Positions 7,973 through 17,340 of a DNA stretch of 64,000 nucleotides are shown here, piece after piece. Position numbers and translations under genes: made by a program. The notes beneath the pieces were generated by a model that saw nothing but the letters and a program-made list of their open reading frames with translations, had not been told where the DNA came from and made no database searches. The DNA comes from Flavobacterium potami (GTDB taxonomy: Bacteria > Bacteroidota > Bacteroidia > Flavobacteriales > Flavobacteriaceae), in assembly GCF_020026915.1 (NCBI RefSeq), contig NZ_JAINUY010000001.1:1116001-1180000 (forward strand), given 5' to 3'. Every line of letters starts with the position of its first letter. The stretch's first letter is position 1.

Positions 7973-8611
7973 ATGGCTTCTAAAAAAACAAATCAGAATA
8001 AAGTAACCTCCGATGATTCCAATTCGCGTCGTGACTTTATAAAGAAATCAGGACTTTTTACCGCTCTTGCCCTGACGCCGCCTTCATTGGTAATGGCTTC
8101 CGACAAGAAATGGGACGAAAAAATTGCGGAGTATTTAGAAACCGTACCGCTTTCTATTGAAGTAAATGGCACAAAACACAATTTGAACATCGAGCCAAGA
8201 ACCACTTTGCTTGATTTACTTCGCGAACAATTACAGCTTACAGGAACCAAAAAAGGATGCGACCACGGACAATGTGGCGCGTGTACGGTTCACGTAAATG
8301 GAACTAGAATTCTGTCTTGTCTTTCTCTCGCAACGATGCAGCAAAATGCACAAGTCACTACAATCGAAGGACTTTCAAAAGGTAAAAAACTGCATCCAAT
8401 GCAGGAAGCTTTTATCAAACATGATGGTTTTCAGTGTGGATATTGTACGCCTGGGCAAATTATGTCGGGAATTGCTTGCATCAAAGAAGGCCACGCCAAC
8501 AGCAGAGAAGAAATTAGCGAATATATGAGTGGAAACATTTGTAGATGTGGCGCTTATCATAATATCGTGGATGCTATAACGGAAGTTAAGGAAGGAGGGA
8601 AGGAACTATGA
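7973..8611 (+). CDS. paoA: PaoA-type 2Fe-2S subunit of Mo hydroxylase, Tat-exported
   Basis: This is the iron-sulfur subunit of a periplasmic molybdenum aldehyde oxidoreductase. A twin-arginine signal (SRRDFIKKSG at about residues 18-27 followed by a hydrophobic stretch) directs folded export. The plant-type cluster is bound by the cysteines of GCDHGQCGACTVHVNG...LSC, and the second cluster by CGYCTPGQ and NICRCGAYHNIV. The length of 212 is close to E. coli PaoA. The gene overlaps paoB by 4 bases. It passes electrons from the Mo site to FAD. Confidence 0.92.
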   Translation: MASKKTNQNKVTSDDSNSRRDFIKKSGLFTALALTPPSLVMASDKKWDEKIAEYLETVPLSIEVNGTKHNLNIEPRTTLLDLLREQLQLTGTKKGCDHGQCGACTVHVNGTRILSCLSLATMQQNAQVTTIEGLSKGKKLHPMQEAFIKHDGFQCGYCTPGQIMSGIACIKEGHANSREEISEYMSGNICRCGAYHNIVDAITEVKEGGKEL

Positions 8612-9588
8612 AAAACTTTCAGATAATTAAAGCCTTATCGTCTTCATCCGCAGTTACTGGAAAGGCAAAAGACAATTCTTCTATGTTTATCGCAGGAGGA
8701 ACGAATCTAGTCGATTTAATGAAGAAGAACATTGTAGCGCCAGACAAACTGGTTGACATCAACGGATTGGATTTAAAGAAAATCGAGTTTTTAAAAGGAA
8801 AAGTTTCAATTGGTGCATTGGCAAAAAATAGTCAGGTTGCTGAAGATGCTTCCATAAAAGAAAAACATCCTTTATTGGCATTGGCTTTAGCAGCAGGAGC
8901 TTCTCAACAGATTCGTCACATGGCAACAGTTGGAGGGAATATGTTACAACGCACCAGATGCTCTTATTTTTATAATACCGACATGCCTTGCAACAAACGT
9001 ACTCCAAAAAGCGGATGTGGGGCGATTGGCGGTTCAAACAGAATGGCGGCAGTTTTTGGTGCTTCAGACAGTTGTATTGCCGTTCATCCAAGTGATATGT
9101 GTGTGGCTTTAGCAGCGCTTGACGCGAAGGTTTTGGTGGAAGGTCCAAAAGGAAAACGAGAAATTGATTTTACTGATTTTCATCGACTTCCGGGAAATAC
9201 GCCTGAAAAAGACAATAAGTTGGATGAAAGAGAATTAATTACTTCAGTTGAAATTCCCGATAATAATTTCACTAAAAATGTTCATTATCTAAAAGTTCGT
9301 GACAGAACGAGTTATGCTTTTGCATTGGTTTCTGTTGCTGTGGCTTTGGATATTAAAAATAATAAAATAAATGATGTCAGATTAGCTATGGGCGGTGTGG
9401 CACATAAACCTTGGAGATTGACTGAAACGGAAAAATTCTTGAAAGGAAAAACTATTTCAGAAGAAATATTTAAACAAGCAGGCGATTTGTCTATGAAAGG
9501 AGCCAGAGGATACGGCGACAATGATTTTAAACTAACGCTTGGAGGAAACGCAGTAACAGAAGCACTTACAATAGCAGCATCAAAATGA
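8608..9588 (+). CDS. paoB: PaoB-type FAD subunit of Mo hydroxylase
   Basis: This FAD-binding subunit (CO-dehydrogenase flavoprotein fold) has 326 residues. The FAD signature IAGGTNLVDLMK appears at about residue 28 and ATVGGNMLQ at about 109. It is followed by the cysteine-rich insert RCSYFYNTDMPCNKR and SGCGAIGG, which in PaoB-like proteins binds an extra 4Fe-4S cluster and separates them from ordinary xanthine dehydrogenases. A C-terminal CO_deh_flav_C domain follows. The ATG overlaps the end of paoA. It has no signal of its own, so it is probably co-exported on the Tat signal of PaoA, as known for E. coli PaoABC. Confidence 0.9.
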   Translation: MKNFQIIKALSSSSAVTGKAKDNSSMFIAGGTNLVDLMKKNIVAPDKLVDINGLDLKKIEFLKGKVSIGALAKNSQVAEDASIKEKHPLLALALAAGASQQIRHMATVGGNMLQRTRCSYFYNTDMPCNKRTPKSGCGAIGGSNRMAAVFGASDSCIAVHPSDMCVALAALDAKVLVEGPKGKREIDFTDFHRLPGNTPEKDNKLDERELITSVEIPDNNFTKNVHYLKVRDRTSYAFALVSVAVALDIKNNKINDVRLAMGGVAHKPWRLTETEKFLKGKTISEEIFKQAGDLSMKGARGYGDNDFKLTLGGNAVTEALTIAASK

Positions 9589-9595
9589 TTAAATT

Positions 9596-11800
9596 ATGAG
9601 CAAGACAAGTAATATTAATAGAGTTGACGGATTTGCTAAAGTAACAGGTTCTGCAACTTATTCAGCCGAATATAAAACAACAGGTGTGGTTTATGCCTGC
9701 CTTGTGGGAAGTACGATTGCGAAAGGAAGAATCAAAACGATTGATACTAAAAAAGCAGAATGGGCGCCGGGAGTTTTAGCCGTGATTACACATTTGAATG
9801 TAGATAAACCTTCTGGTTATCAAAAAGCAAAAGACAAACGAAATTTTGGTCAGCCGCTGCAGATTTTTAAAGATGATTCGGTTTTGTATTATGATCAGCC
9901 GATTGCTTTGGTGATTGCTGATACTTTCGAACGTATGCGTTACGCGGCAAGTTTGGTCAAAGCAGATTATTTTAAAGAAGAACATTCGACTGAACTTCAT
10001 AAAGCAGCTGATAAAGAACGAAAAATAGACACCGATAAAGGAAACGATTACCATCGCGGTGAACATGACGGTTATAAAAATGCTGAGGTTGTTCTGGAAA
10101 CGGAATATACAATTCCAACGGAAGTTCATAATCCAATGGAATTAGCCAATATCATTGCGAAATGGGATGGAAACAAACCGATTTTATATACCAAAAGCCA
10201 AGGTGTTGAAGGAACCCGCAGAAGCGTGGCAGGAGTTTTTGATGTTCCTGTAGAAGATGTTGAGGTTCATGCAGAATACATTGGAGGCGCTTTCGGAATG
10301 GGATTGCACACTTGGCCTTATGAAATTGCCGCTTTGATTGGAGCTAAAAAGTTAAATCGTCCGGTAAAATTGGTTTTGCATCGCGAACAGATGTTTACCA
10401 ATGTGGGTTTCAGACCTTATACCATCCAAAAAATGGGATTGGGAGCAACGAAAGATGGAAAACTGACAGGACTAACACATGAAGCCGTTGCGATGACTTC
10501 GAGTTACGAAGATTTCATGGAAGGAACGGTAAACATGTCCAGATTTATTTATGATTGTCCGAACGTTTCTACGCGTTATAGAATTGTGCCTTTGGATACT
10601 TGCACACCAATTTGGATGCGTGGCCCGGGAGAAGCAACAGGTTCTTTTGCCTTAGAATCTGCAATGGACGAATTGGCTTATAAATTAAACTTAGATCCGA
10701 TTGAATTTAGAAAACGCAATTACGCTGAAAAAGATCAGGAACAAAATAAACCGTGGAGCAGTAAATTCCTTTTAGAATGCTACGAAGCGGGAATGGAACG
10801 CATTGGCTGGAACAATCGTAAAAACGAACCAGGTTCAGTTAAAGAAGGAAACTGGCTGGTAGGTTACGGAATGGGAACAGGAACTTTTGGCTGTTATAGA
10901 AGCCCAACTTCGGTAAAAGCAAAATTCTTAGCCAATGGAGATTTAGTCTTGCAATGCAGTGTAAACGATATGGGGCCCGGAACAGCAACGATGATGACAG
11001 CAATTGGCGCTGAAGTAATTGGTCTACCATCAGAAAATGTCATTATCGAAATGGGAAAAAGCGGATTGCCAAAAGGACCTACACAAGGAGGTTCGGCAAC
11101 GACTTCGTCTGTTGGTTCTGCGGTTCATGATGCCTGCAATTTATTGTTGAATAAAATAATCGAATTAGGAAGCAAAAATCCTGCCTTGAAAGGAATCGCG
11201 ATTACAGATTTGACTTTTGAAAATGGTGCTGTTTCTTCTAAAAAAGATAAATCCAAATCAGTTACTTTAGCAACGCTTTTAAGCAGTAATAAATTAGAAG
11301 ATTTCGAAGTGGAGAATCTTTCAAAAGCAGCTGAAGAAGCAAAGAAATATTCGATTTATTCGTTTTCAGTTCATTTTGTAAAAGTATTGGTGAATCCGAA
11401 TTTGGGTAAAATTAGATTGGCGCATGTGGTTTCTTGTGCGGACATTGGAACGGTTATCAGTCAGAAAACTTCTGCAGGACAAATGTTTGGTGGAGCTGTA
11501 GGCGGAATCGGAATGGGATTAATGGAGGCTTTAGAAATCGATCATCGTTTTGGTCGTCCAATTAATAATAATTTTGCCGATTATCATGTTCCTGTAAATG
11601 CAGATATTGAAAAGCAGGAAGTGTTTTTCGTAAACAAAAAAGACCCAATCAGTAATCCTATGGGAACAAAAGGTTTGGGAGAAACTGCTTTAGTCGGAAT
11701 GGCGCCTGCAATTGCAAATGCTGTCTTTAATGCGACAGGAAAACGTGTTCGAGATTTACCAATTACATTGGATAAGATTATAGAAACTGTTAAGGTTTAA
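9596..11800 (+). CDS. paoC: PaoC-type molybdopterin catalytic subunit
   Basis: This large catalytic subunit binds the molybdopterin cytosine dinucleotide and oxidises aldehydes or N-heterocycles. Its 734 residues match the family length of about 730. Visible blocks include the N-terminal Ald_Xan_dh domain (RVDGFAKVTGSATYSAE), GGAFGMGLHTWPYE, WMRGPGEATGSFALE, GGSATTSSVGSA, and the catalytic Glu in KGLGETALVG at residue 696. It starts 7 bases after paoB and ends just before a terminator. The physiological substrate is unknown; in E. coli the enzyme detoxifies aromatic aldehydes in the periplasm. Nothing in the locus names a specific substrate. Confidence 0.92.
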   Translation: MSKTSNINRVDGFAKVTGSATYSAEYKTTGVVYACLVGSTIAKGRIKTIDTKKAEWAPGVLAVITHLNVDKPSGYQKAKDKRNFGQPLQIFKDDSVLYYDQPIALVIADTFERMRYAASLVKADYFKEEHSTELHKAADKERKIDTDKGNDYHRGEHDGYKNAEVVLETEYTIPTEVHNPMELANIIAKWDGNKPILYTKSQGVEGTRRSVAGVFDVPVEDVEVHAEYIGGAFGMGLHTWPYEIAALIGAKKLNRPVKLVLHREQMFTNVGFRPYTIQKMGLGATKDGKLTGLTHEAVAMTSSYEDFMEGTVNMSRFIYDCPNVSTRYRIVPLDTCTPIWMRGPGEATGSFALESAMDELAYKLNLDPIEFRKRNYAEKDQEQNKPWSSKFLLECYEAGMERIGWNNRKNEPGSVKEGNWLVGYGMGTGTFGCYRSPTSVKAKFLANGDLVLQCSVNDMGPGTATMMTAIGAEVIGLPSENVIIEMGKSGLPKGPTQGGSATTSSVGSAVHDACNLLLNKIIELGSKNPALKGIAITDLTFENGAVSSKKDKSKSVTLATLLSSNKLEDFEVENLSKAAEEAKKYSIYSFSVHFVKVLVNPNLGKIRLAHVVSCADIGTVISQKTSAGQMFGGAVGGIGMGLMEALEIDHRFGRPINNNFADYHVPVNADIEKQEVFFVNKKDPISNPMGTKGLGETALVGMAPAIANAVFNATGKRVRDLPITLDKIIETVKV

Positions 11801-11802
11801 GT

Positions 11803-11835
11803 AAAAAAGAGACATTGAAAAATGTCTTTTTTTTT
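11803..11835 (+). terminator. Terminator after paoC
   Basis: A short stem AGACATT/AATGTCT with a GAAA loop, preceded by A's and followed by nine T's, lies directly after the paoC stop. Confidence 0.8.
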
Positions 11836-12021
11836 AGTCCCAGCGGGACGAAATATTTGTAGAAAACGGTTTCCTCCATTTCCAAAAGCCCTAGCGGGGC
11901 GACATATAATTATTAAAAACAATCTAAATCAAACATAGCCCAAGGTTTCAACCTTGGGAACGCAATCGAAATCTTCGTGTTTATTGTGCATGTTTCCCAT
12001 GGTTGAAACCATGGGCTATGT
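11836..12021. repeat. Palindromic repeats (AGCGGGACGA and CATAGCCC families)
   Basis: Two small units, TCCCAGCGGGACGA (11838) and CCCTAGCGGGGCGA (11889), are followed by a nested element at 11933-12021. Its outer arms are ACATAGCCCA and TGGGCTATGT. Each half is itself a hairpin (CCCAAGGTT/AACCTTGGG and CCCATGGTT/AACCATGGG). A degraded copy of the latter is found at 34327-34403. Confidence 0.75.
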
Positions 12022-12038
12022 TTTGACAATAGGTGTCC

Positions 12039-12073
12039 AAAAAAAAAGAGACATCGTAAAATGTCTCTTTTTT
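12039..12073 (-). terminator. Terminator after DUF2911 gene
   Basis: AAAAGAGACAT and ATGTCTCTTTT form an 11-bp stem with flanking A and T runs, 22 bases beyond the minus-strand stop codon. Confidence 0.8.
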
Positions 12074-12094
12074 ATATCTAAAATATTCAATTTG

Positions 12095-12658
12095 TTATTT
12101 AATTGTAATAGGCAACTCAACAGTTGTTTTATCCCATCCAATAACTAAATTAGTTACATTTCCTTGAGTTGTAAACGCAATAGATAAAGCTTCGATTGGA
12201 GTAGAAACTGGTTTAACTGGAACAGAAACTCTAACTACATCTTTACTTTCGTCATATGCATAACCACCCCATAAATCCAATTCTTTATTGATGATAATTG
12301 TCCATTTGTCTTTTTCTGGAATAGCAAAAAAACTGTAGTATCCAGCAGGAACTTTTTTACCTCCAATTGTTACGTCTTTGTAGAATTTGATTTCTGTATT
12401 TTCATTAGCACCAACTCTCCAAACTTCACCAAACTTCACCACATCGCCAAAAATAGTTCTTCCTTTTGCAGAAGGTCTTGCATAAGTAACTTTGATTACC
12501 GGATTTGGATTATCGGTTTTTTTGAACTTAACCGCTTTGTTTGGGAAATAAGAAATATCAACAGGACTATTGTCTAGTGGAGCAAATTTCACCACATCTT
12601 GTGCCTGAACTGTAAAAGCAGCAAACAAAGTAACTGCCAGTAAATAAATTTTTTTCAT
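12095..12658 (-). CDS. DUF2911 secreted protein
   Basis: This 187-residue exported protein has a classical signal peptide (MKKIYLLAVTLFAAFTVQAQ, cut near residue 20). The body is a DUF2911 beta-sandwich, recognisable from VTYARPSAKGRTIFG, GEVWRVGANENTEIKF, VPAGYYSFFAIPEKDKW and NKELDLWGGYAYDESKD. The family is widespread in Bacteroidota and has no established function. The gene is monocistronic between its own terminator and a palindrome-rich gap, and lies just outside the uronate PUL. The family call is confident. Confidence 0.88.
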   Translation of the reverse strand: MKKIYLLAVTLFAAFTVQAQDVVKFAPLDNSPVDISYFPNKAVKFKKTDNPNPVIKVTYARPSAKGRTIFGDVVKFGEVWRVGANENTEIKFYKDVTIGGKKVPAGYYSFFAIPEKDKWTIIINKELDLWGGYAYDESKDVVRVSVPVKPVSTPIEALSIAFTTQGNVTNLVIGWDKTTVELPITIK

Positions 12659-12791
12659 AAGATTACAATTTTTAGAATAACTACAAAGTAAGTTAATAAT
12701 GAAGAAAAATCATATAATTTACAGTTTGTTTTTTGTTAATGAATTGGTAATAGATTGGACAATATAATTTTATTTCCGTTCCAAGTTTTCT

Positions 12792-12864
12792 GTAGAGACG
12801 CACTGCAGTGCGTCTAACACCTTGAGGATAACCGTTGCGTAGACGCACAGCAGTGCGTCTCTAC
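12792..12864. repeat. Inverted repeat with GAGACGCACTGC arms
   Basis: The outer perfect 15-bp arms are GTAGAGACGCACTGC (12792-12806) and GCAGTGCGTCTCTAC (12850-12864). Each arm is also part of a local palindrome around the GACGCAC/GTGCGTC core. A degraded relative (GTAGAGATGCACGCAGTGCA) is at 62393-62412. Confidence 0.75.
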
Positions 12865-12895
12865 GATATGCGTTGTTTGAAAAAAAAAATCAATT

Positions 12896-14695
12896 TTAAT
12901 ACTCGCTTTTCTTCTTAGCATACCAATTCTGCATTATATAAAATGCTTTTTTCTTTTCACCGTCATTAGAAATTAAACCTTTACGATTATAACCGTCCTG
13001 AATTCCTGGAAGCAATCTTTTTGGCGATCTGAAATCAACCAAAATCCACGGACTTGTGCCACTTAAGTGAGGAATCTTTTCAATCATTTTTAAATTCTGA
13101 ATATATAAGTATTCCTGATATTCTTCTGTCCAGCGTTCGTTTTTCTCTCCATGGAAACCCGCTTTTGCATCACCTCCAAATTCAGAAACAATAATAGGTT
13201 TATTGTATTTAGACTTCCATGTTATCTTTTCGGCATCTTCTAGATTTCCGCCGTACCAGCCCAAATATTGATTAAAAGCCACAACATCTAAAACTTCACC
13301 AATGGGATCATCAATCGTTTCTTTTTTAGTCAATAAAGCAGCACTGATTAATCTTGTATTATCTAACGATCTGGTGTGTGAAGCTAAATTTTTAATGAAA
13401 GTGTTTCTGGCTTCAGAAATCGGCGTTTCATTTGCCATTGACCAAATAATAATGCTGGCTCTGTTTTTATCTCTTGTGATAGATGCAGTTAATTGATCTT
13501 CGGCATTTTGGTAGGTGTTTTTATTAGTAAATTCAACTGTCCAATACACCGGAATTTCTTCCCAAACCATAATTCCCATTTTATCAGCTTCGCGAATGAT
13601 ATTTTCGTTATGCGGATAATGCGCCAAACGAACATAATTACAACCTAATTCTTTTGCCCAATTTAACAGACGTAAAGCATCTTGTTGCGAATTAGCACGT
13701 CCGCCTTTGGCATTTTCTTCGTGAATAGAGATACCGCGTAAAAAGATTGGTTTTCCGTTAAGCAGAATTTTATCTTCTTTGGTTTCGATAGTTCTAAAAC
13801 CAATTTGGTCTTTTAATTTTTTTCCGTTAAAATCAATCGTCACCTCATATAATTTCGGATTTTCAGGTGACCAATACGAGATTTTTTTCGCTGGAATTTC
13901 GAAGTTTAAAATCCCCTGAGCATCTGCTTTTCCTTTAAAATTGATTTTTAATTCTGGAATAGAAACTGAAATATTGTTCTGAGAAGCATTTAAATTATTG
14001 ATTTTAATAAAACCAGAAACAACATTCGCATTTCCTTTTTTCAGCTGAATGTTATAATCTTCTACAAAAGAAGCTTCTTCTTCAATCAAGGTTACATCGC
14101 GAGTTATGCCGCCGTAATTCCACCAATCGGTATTGACTGTTGGAACATCTTCTTTATGGCGCGTGTTATCGACTTTTATAACCAGATAATTGCCTTTTGG
14201 CTGTACAATCGGAGTTACTTCGTAATTAAATGGAGTAAATCCGCCTTCGTGAGTTCCCAGTTTTTTTCCATTTAAATAAACATCTGCTTTATAATTGATC
14301 GCTCCCAAATATAAAAACAGACGTTTTTTGGCAGCCAAATTATAATCGAATGATTTTTTGAACCAGACATTTCCTTCATAATATTTCAGTTCTGGAACCT
14401 GCGAATTCCAATCACCTGGAATCGTGATTGTCGGAGATTTATCAAAATCATATTCTACCAGTTCTTGTTTGTTTTGAGCATGATAATTAGTGAAAAATGC
14501 TCCTTTTGCTGGTTTTTCACTTTTATCGTATTGATCTAAGTGAAAGCTGTAAAATCCAGTTTGATAGGAATCGATTATGTAATTCCATGTCCCATTTAAT
14601 GAAGTGGTATTTCGGTTCGGAACATTGGAGATTAAATTTTGTGTAAATCCTAGAAGAGAAGAGGTTAGGAGTAATGCGGTTAATAGTTTTTTCAT
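12896..14695 (-). CDS. GH2 beta-glucuronidase-like enzyme
   Basis: This secreted GH2 exo-glycosidase of 599 residues has a signal peptide (MKKLLTALLLTSSLLGFTQN). A sugar-binding jelly roll, an immunoglobulin-like domain and a TIM barrel follow in the usual GH2 order. The acid/base is Glu423 in SMANE and the nucleophile Glu505 in VSEFGGD. An N-x-K motif (N570, K572 in YNRKG) sits at the position where E. coli GusA uses N566 and K568 to hold the uronate carboxylate. That, with GH88 and uronate catabolism genes beside it, favours beta-glucuronidase. The motif also occurs in some beta-galactosidases, so specificity is probable, not certain. The start was moved to 14695, because 21 extra residues upstream would precede the signal peptide. 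Confidence 0.85.
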   Translation of the reverse strand: MKKLLTALLLTSSLLGFTQNLISNVPNRNTTSLNGTWNYIIDSYQTGFYSFHLDQYDKSEKPAKGAFFTNYHAQNKQELVEYDFDKSPTITIPGDWNSQVPELKYYEGNVWFKKSFDYNLAAKKRLFLYLGAINYKADVYLNGKKLGTHEGGFTPFNYEVTPIVQPKGNYLVIKVDNTRHKEDVPTVNTDWWNYGGITRDVTLIEEEASFVEDYNIQLKKGNANVVSGFIKINNLNASQNNISVSIPELKINFKGKADAQGILNFEIPAKKISYWSPENPKLYEVTIDFNGKKLKDQIGFRTIETKEDKILLNGKPIFLRGISIHEENAKGGRANSQQDALRLLNWAKELGCNYVRLAHYPHNENIIREADKMGIMVWEEIPVYWTVEFTNKNTYQNAEDQLTASITRDKNRASIIIWSMANETPISEARNTFIKNLASHTRSLDNTRLISAALLTKKETIDDPIGEVLDVVAFNQYLGWYGGNLEDAEKITWKSKYNKPIIVSEFGGDAKAGFHGEKNERWTEEYQEYLYIQNLKMIEKIPHLSGTSPWILVDFRSPKRLLPGIQDGYNRKGLISNDGEKKKAFYIMQNWYAKKKSEY

Positions 14696-14730
14696 TTTTT
14701 GTATTAATTTGTTTTTGTAATTGTGTTTTT

Positions 14731-14856
14731 TAACCGCAAAGGCGCAAGGTTTACGCAAGGTTCGCTAAGTTTTTTTTTATTCTCGCAAAGTCGCTAAGAC
14801 GCAAAGAATAATACTTTTGCGTCCTTTGCGTAAACCTTTGCGAACTTTGCGGTTAA
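14731..14856. repeat. CGCAAAG-family palindrome between the two GH2 genes
   Basis: TAACCGCAAAGGCGCAAGG at the left and GCGAACTTTGCGGTTA at the right form an imperfect inverted repeat of about 125 bases. Inner GCAAAG and CTTTGC units are present. It occupies nearly the whole gap between the two GH2 genes. Confidence 0.75.
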
Positions 14857-14861
14857 ATAAA

Positions 14862-17261
14862 TTAAGGTTCAATCCTCAAATACTCTCCTTTAAAACTTTG
14901 ATTCAACGCTGTCATTTCGATAGGAGTATTAGATCCATCAGGAATTACTTCGATAGACGCTTTTCCGTTTGCCATTCTAATCGATTCGCTTCCGGTTGGA
15001 GTTCCTTGATTTTTTAGCGTTTTTCCTCCTTTTAAACATTGAAAATAAATACTCGCTTCATAATCCAAACAACGTAAATTGTTATTATCGACAGCAATTG
15101 CAGTAACTAAATAATTTCCATTTTTTAATTTTTTTGATGACAATTGCAATGAAACCGCCGTATCATTTTTATTGAAACGATAATTTACTTTCAACGTATC
15201 CGAAACTGTTTTACCCTCTTTTGTTTTTCCAATGGCGATTAAAACATTTTCACCTTTTGCAAAATTGACATCCCAAGTTAGGCCGTTTGCAGGATAGAGG
15301 GTTAGATTTCGCTGTTTTTCTCCTAATGATTTTCCGTTATGAGATAATGTTACTTTATCGCAGTTACTGAAAACACTAATAGTTCTTGGCGTATTTTCAG
15401 GACCTTGACGTTCTGTCCAAGTATGCGATTCGATGTATGTAAAAGGTTCCTTTGCCCAATAACTTTTAAAAACATAATACGCATCTTTCGGAACTCCGTT
15501 TCGATCTGTAAGTCCTTTTTGATTCATGTACGGAATATCATCTTCGGGACGTAACGGCGTTGCAAAATCCTTGAATGCCCATTGTACATTACCCACAAAC
15601 GTTGGATCATTTTCGGATATATGCAAATGCCAGTCAAACAAATCAACTATATAATTTTCGCTCCAATCGCCAATTTGGGCAATGTTTGCCACTTTGGTCT
15701 GAACAATTGCTTCTTCCCAACCTTCGGCTTTTATGATATTTTCTCCTGTAATTGGATTTTCGCTGTGACGGCCCACATGACTGTCTCCGCCATATTCGGC
15801 ATGGATAAAATGTTTGTATTCTTTCTTATAAACATCAATTGCTTTTTGATAGCTTTTGTAGCTTCCAGAATACCAACCCGACCAGATTGAAGGAGAAAAA
15901 ACATCTACAATATGAGAGCCTTCATAATACTTTCTAATTGCCGTTTTTCTGGTTGGGTCTAGCTTATGCGATAAATCATTCAATTCGGTTAAAAACGCAT
16001 TTGTTTTTTCTGCATTATCGCCGTCTGGAAAATCTGGAAGCCAGTTCATTTCATTTCCTAAAGACCAGATAATAATACTTGGATGATTGTAATTTTGATT
16101 GATGATTTCTTCCAGCATATTTTTGGTATTGGTTTTCCAAACCTCATTTCCAATTCCGCCACGACACCAAGGCAATTCATCCCAAACCAATAAACCTAAT
16201 TCATCGCAGGCTTTATATACTTCAGGATCTTGCGGATAATGAGCCAAGCGGACAAAATTGGCGCCCATTTCTTTTATCGATTTCATATCTGCCCAATGCT
16301 GCTCGTTGGTCATAGCTGCACCGACTCCAGCTTGTTCTTCATGACGATGCGTTCCACGAATCAACAGACGTTTTCCGTTAAGGTAAAATGGTCCGTGATC
16401 TTTAAATTCAAACCATCTAAAACCTACTTTCTCAGAAATGCTGTCTTTAATTTGATTTTTTTCAGATAAAGAAGCTGTCAGTTTATATAAATTAGGTTTT
16501 TCGGTATCCCAAAGTTCTGGGTTTTTGATGTTTTCGAAAGTGATAGTAGAAGTCTTATCTGAAACTGAAATTGTTTTGCTTGCTACTTTTTTTCCTTTCG
16601 GATTTTTTAAAGTTATCGTTAATGATAAATCTTTTGCGTTATCAGGATTTATAATTGTTGAAACAATCTGAACAGAAGCTTTTTTAGCTGAAACTTCTGG
16701 AGTAGTGATTTTGATATTGTCGATATGATTTTTGTATTTCGAAACCAACCAAACATCGCGTGTGATACCGCCATAAATGAAGAAATCGCTTTTTTGAGAT
16801 GGAATGATTTCGATATCGTAACTATTGTCTACACGAACAAAAATATCATTGTTTCCTTCTTTGATGAATTTCGTAATATCGATAGAAAAACCAATATAAC
16901 CGCCAATGTGAGAACCCGCTTCTTTACCGTTTACATAGACTTTAGTCGTTACATTCGATCCTTCAAAATATAAAGAATAAACCTGATTTTGATCGATTTT
17001 AGGAATGTTGAGTTTCTTTTGATACCAACTTGCATCGCGTCGGTAACCAGGCATTAAATCTGTTGCATCTTCTGCATTCCAAGTATGGGGTAAATTTAAT
17101 GAAACCCAATTTGAAGCTTTTTGTGCTTCGTTGAGGTTTGATGTATGATTTTCTAAATAAAGCCAATTGTCGTTAAGGTTCATTTTTGTCTGAGCAAAAC
17201 TGCTGCTCAGACAAATTTGAAACAAAACAAAAAGCGCAAAAATTGAAAAAGTTTTATTCAT
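14862..17261 (-). CDS. GH2 beta-galactosidase/glycosidase-like enzyme
   Basis: This is a 799-residue secreted GH2 enzyme with a signal peptide ending near SSSFAQ. The GH2 sandwich (LNLPHTWNAEDA, GYRRDASWYQKKL) and Ig-like domain are followed by a TIM barrel with acid/base Glu404 in SLGNEMNW and nucleophile Glu489 in HAEYGGD. About 180 C-terminal residues form extra beta-domains (DUF4982-like), as in Bacteroidota beta-galactosidases. An NQKG stretch near the end of the barrel resembles the glucuronidase N-x-K motif, so a uronidase activity is not excluded. It is transcribed with the next GH2 and GH88 genes and probably trims a side-chain or backbone sugar of the same glycan. Confidence 0.85.
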   Translation of the reverse strand: MNKTFSIFALFVLFQICLSSSFAQTKMNLNDNWLYLENHTSNLNEAQKASNWVSLNLPHTWNAEDATDLMPGYRRDASWYQKKLNIPKIDQNQVYSLYFEGSNVTTKVYVNGKEAGSHIGGYIGFSIDITKFIKEGNNDIFVRVDNSYDIEIIPSQKSDFFIYGGITRDVWLVSKYKNHIDNIKITTPEVSAKKASVQIVSTIINPDNAKDLSLTITLKNPKGKKVASKTISVSDKTSTITFENIKNPELWDTEKPNLYKLTASLSEKNQIKDSISEKVGFRWFEFKDHGPFYLNGKRLLIRGTHRHEEQAGVGAAMTNEQHWADMKSIKEMGANFVRLAHYPQDPEVYKACDELGLLVWDELPWCRGGIGNEVWKTNTKNMLEEIINQNYNHPSIIIWSLGNEMNWLPDFPDGDNAEKTNAFLTELNDLSHKLDPTRKTAIRKYYEGSHIVDVFSPSIWSGWYSGSYKSYQKAIDVYKKEYKHFIHAEYGGDSHVGRHSENPITGENIIKAEGWEEAIVQTKVANIAQIGDWSENYIVDLFDWHLHISENDPTFVGNVQWAFKDFATPLRPEDDIPYMNQKGLTDRNGVPKDAYYVFKSYWAKEPFTYIESHTWTERQGPENTPRTISVFSNCDKVTLSHNGKSLGEKQRNLTLYPANGLTWDVNFAKGENVLIAIGKTKEGKTVSDTLKVNYRFNKNDTAVSLQLSSKKLKNGNYLVTAIAVDNNNLRCLDYEASIYFQCLKGGKTLKNQGTPTGSESIRMANGKASIEVIPDGSNTPIEMTALNQSFKGEYLRIEP

Positions 17262-17340
17262 AGGTACATAGGTTCATAGTTACATAGGTTCAAAGGTTTT
17301 CTGGCTCAAAGTTCAAAGATTCAACACCTTTGCTACTTTG
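17262..17340. repeat. AGGTTCAAAG-type short repeats
   Basis: Runs of ACATAGGTTCATAG, AGGTTCAAAGG and CTCAAAGTTCAAAG face ACTTTGAACCTTTGAGCC at the end of the GH88 gene, giving an imperfect hairpin. The repeat extends slightly into the 3' coding end. Confidence 0.5.

Noticed and set aside
14696..14758. N-terminal extension of the GH2 glucuronidase-like gene
   Set aside because: The extra 21 residues would precede a normal signal peptide and are encoded by the palindromic repeat.
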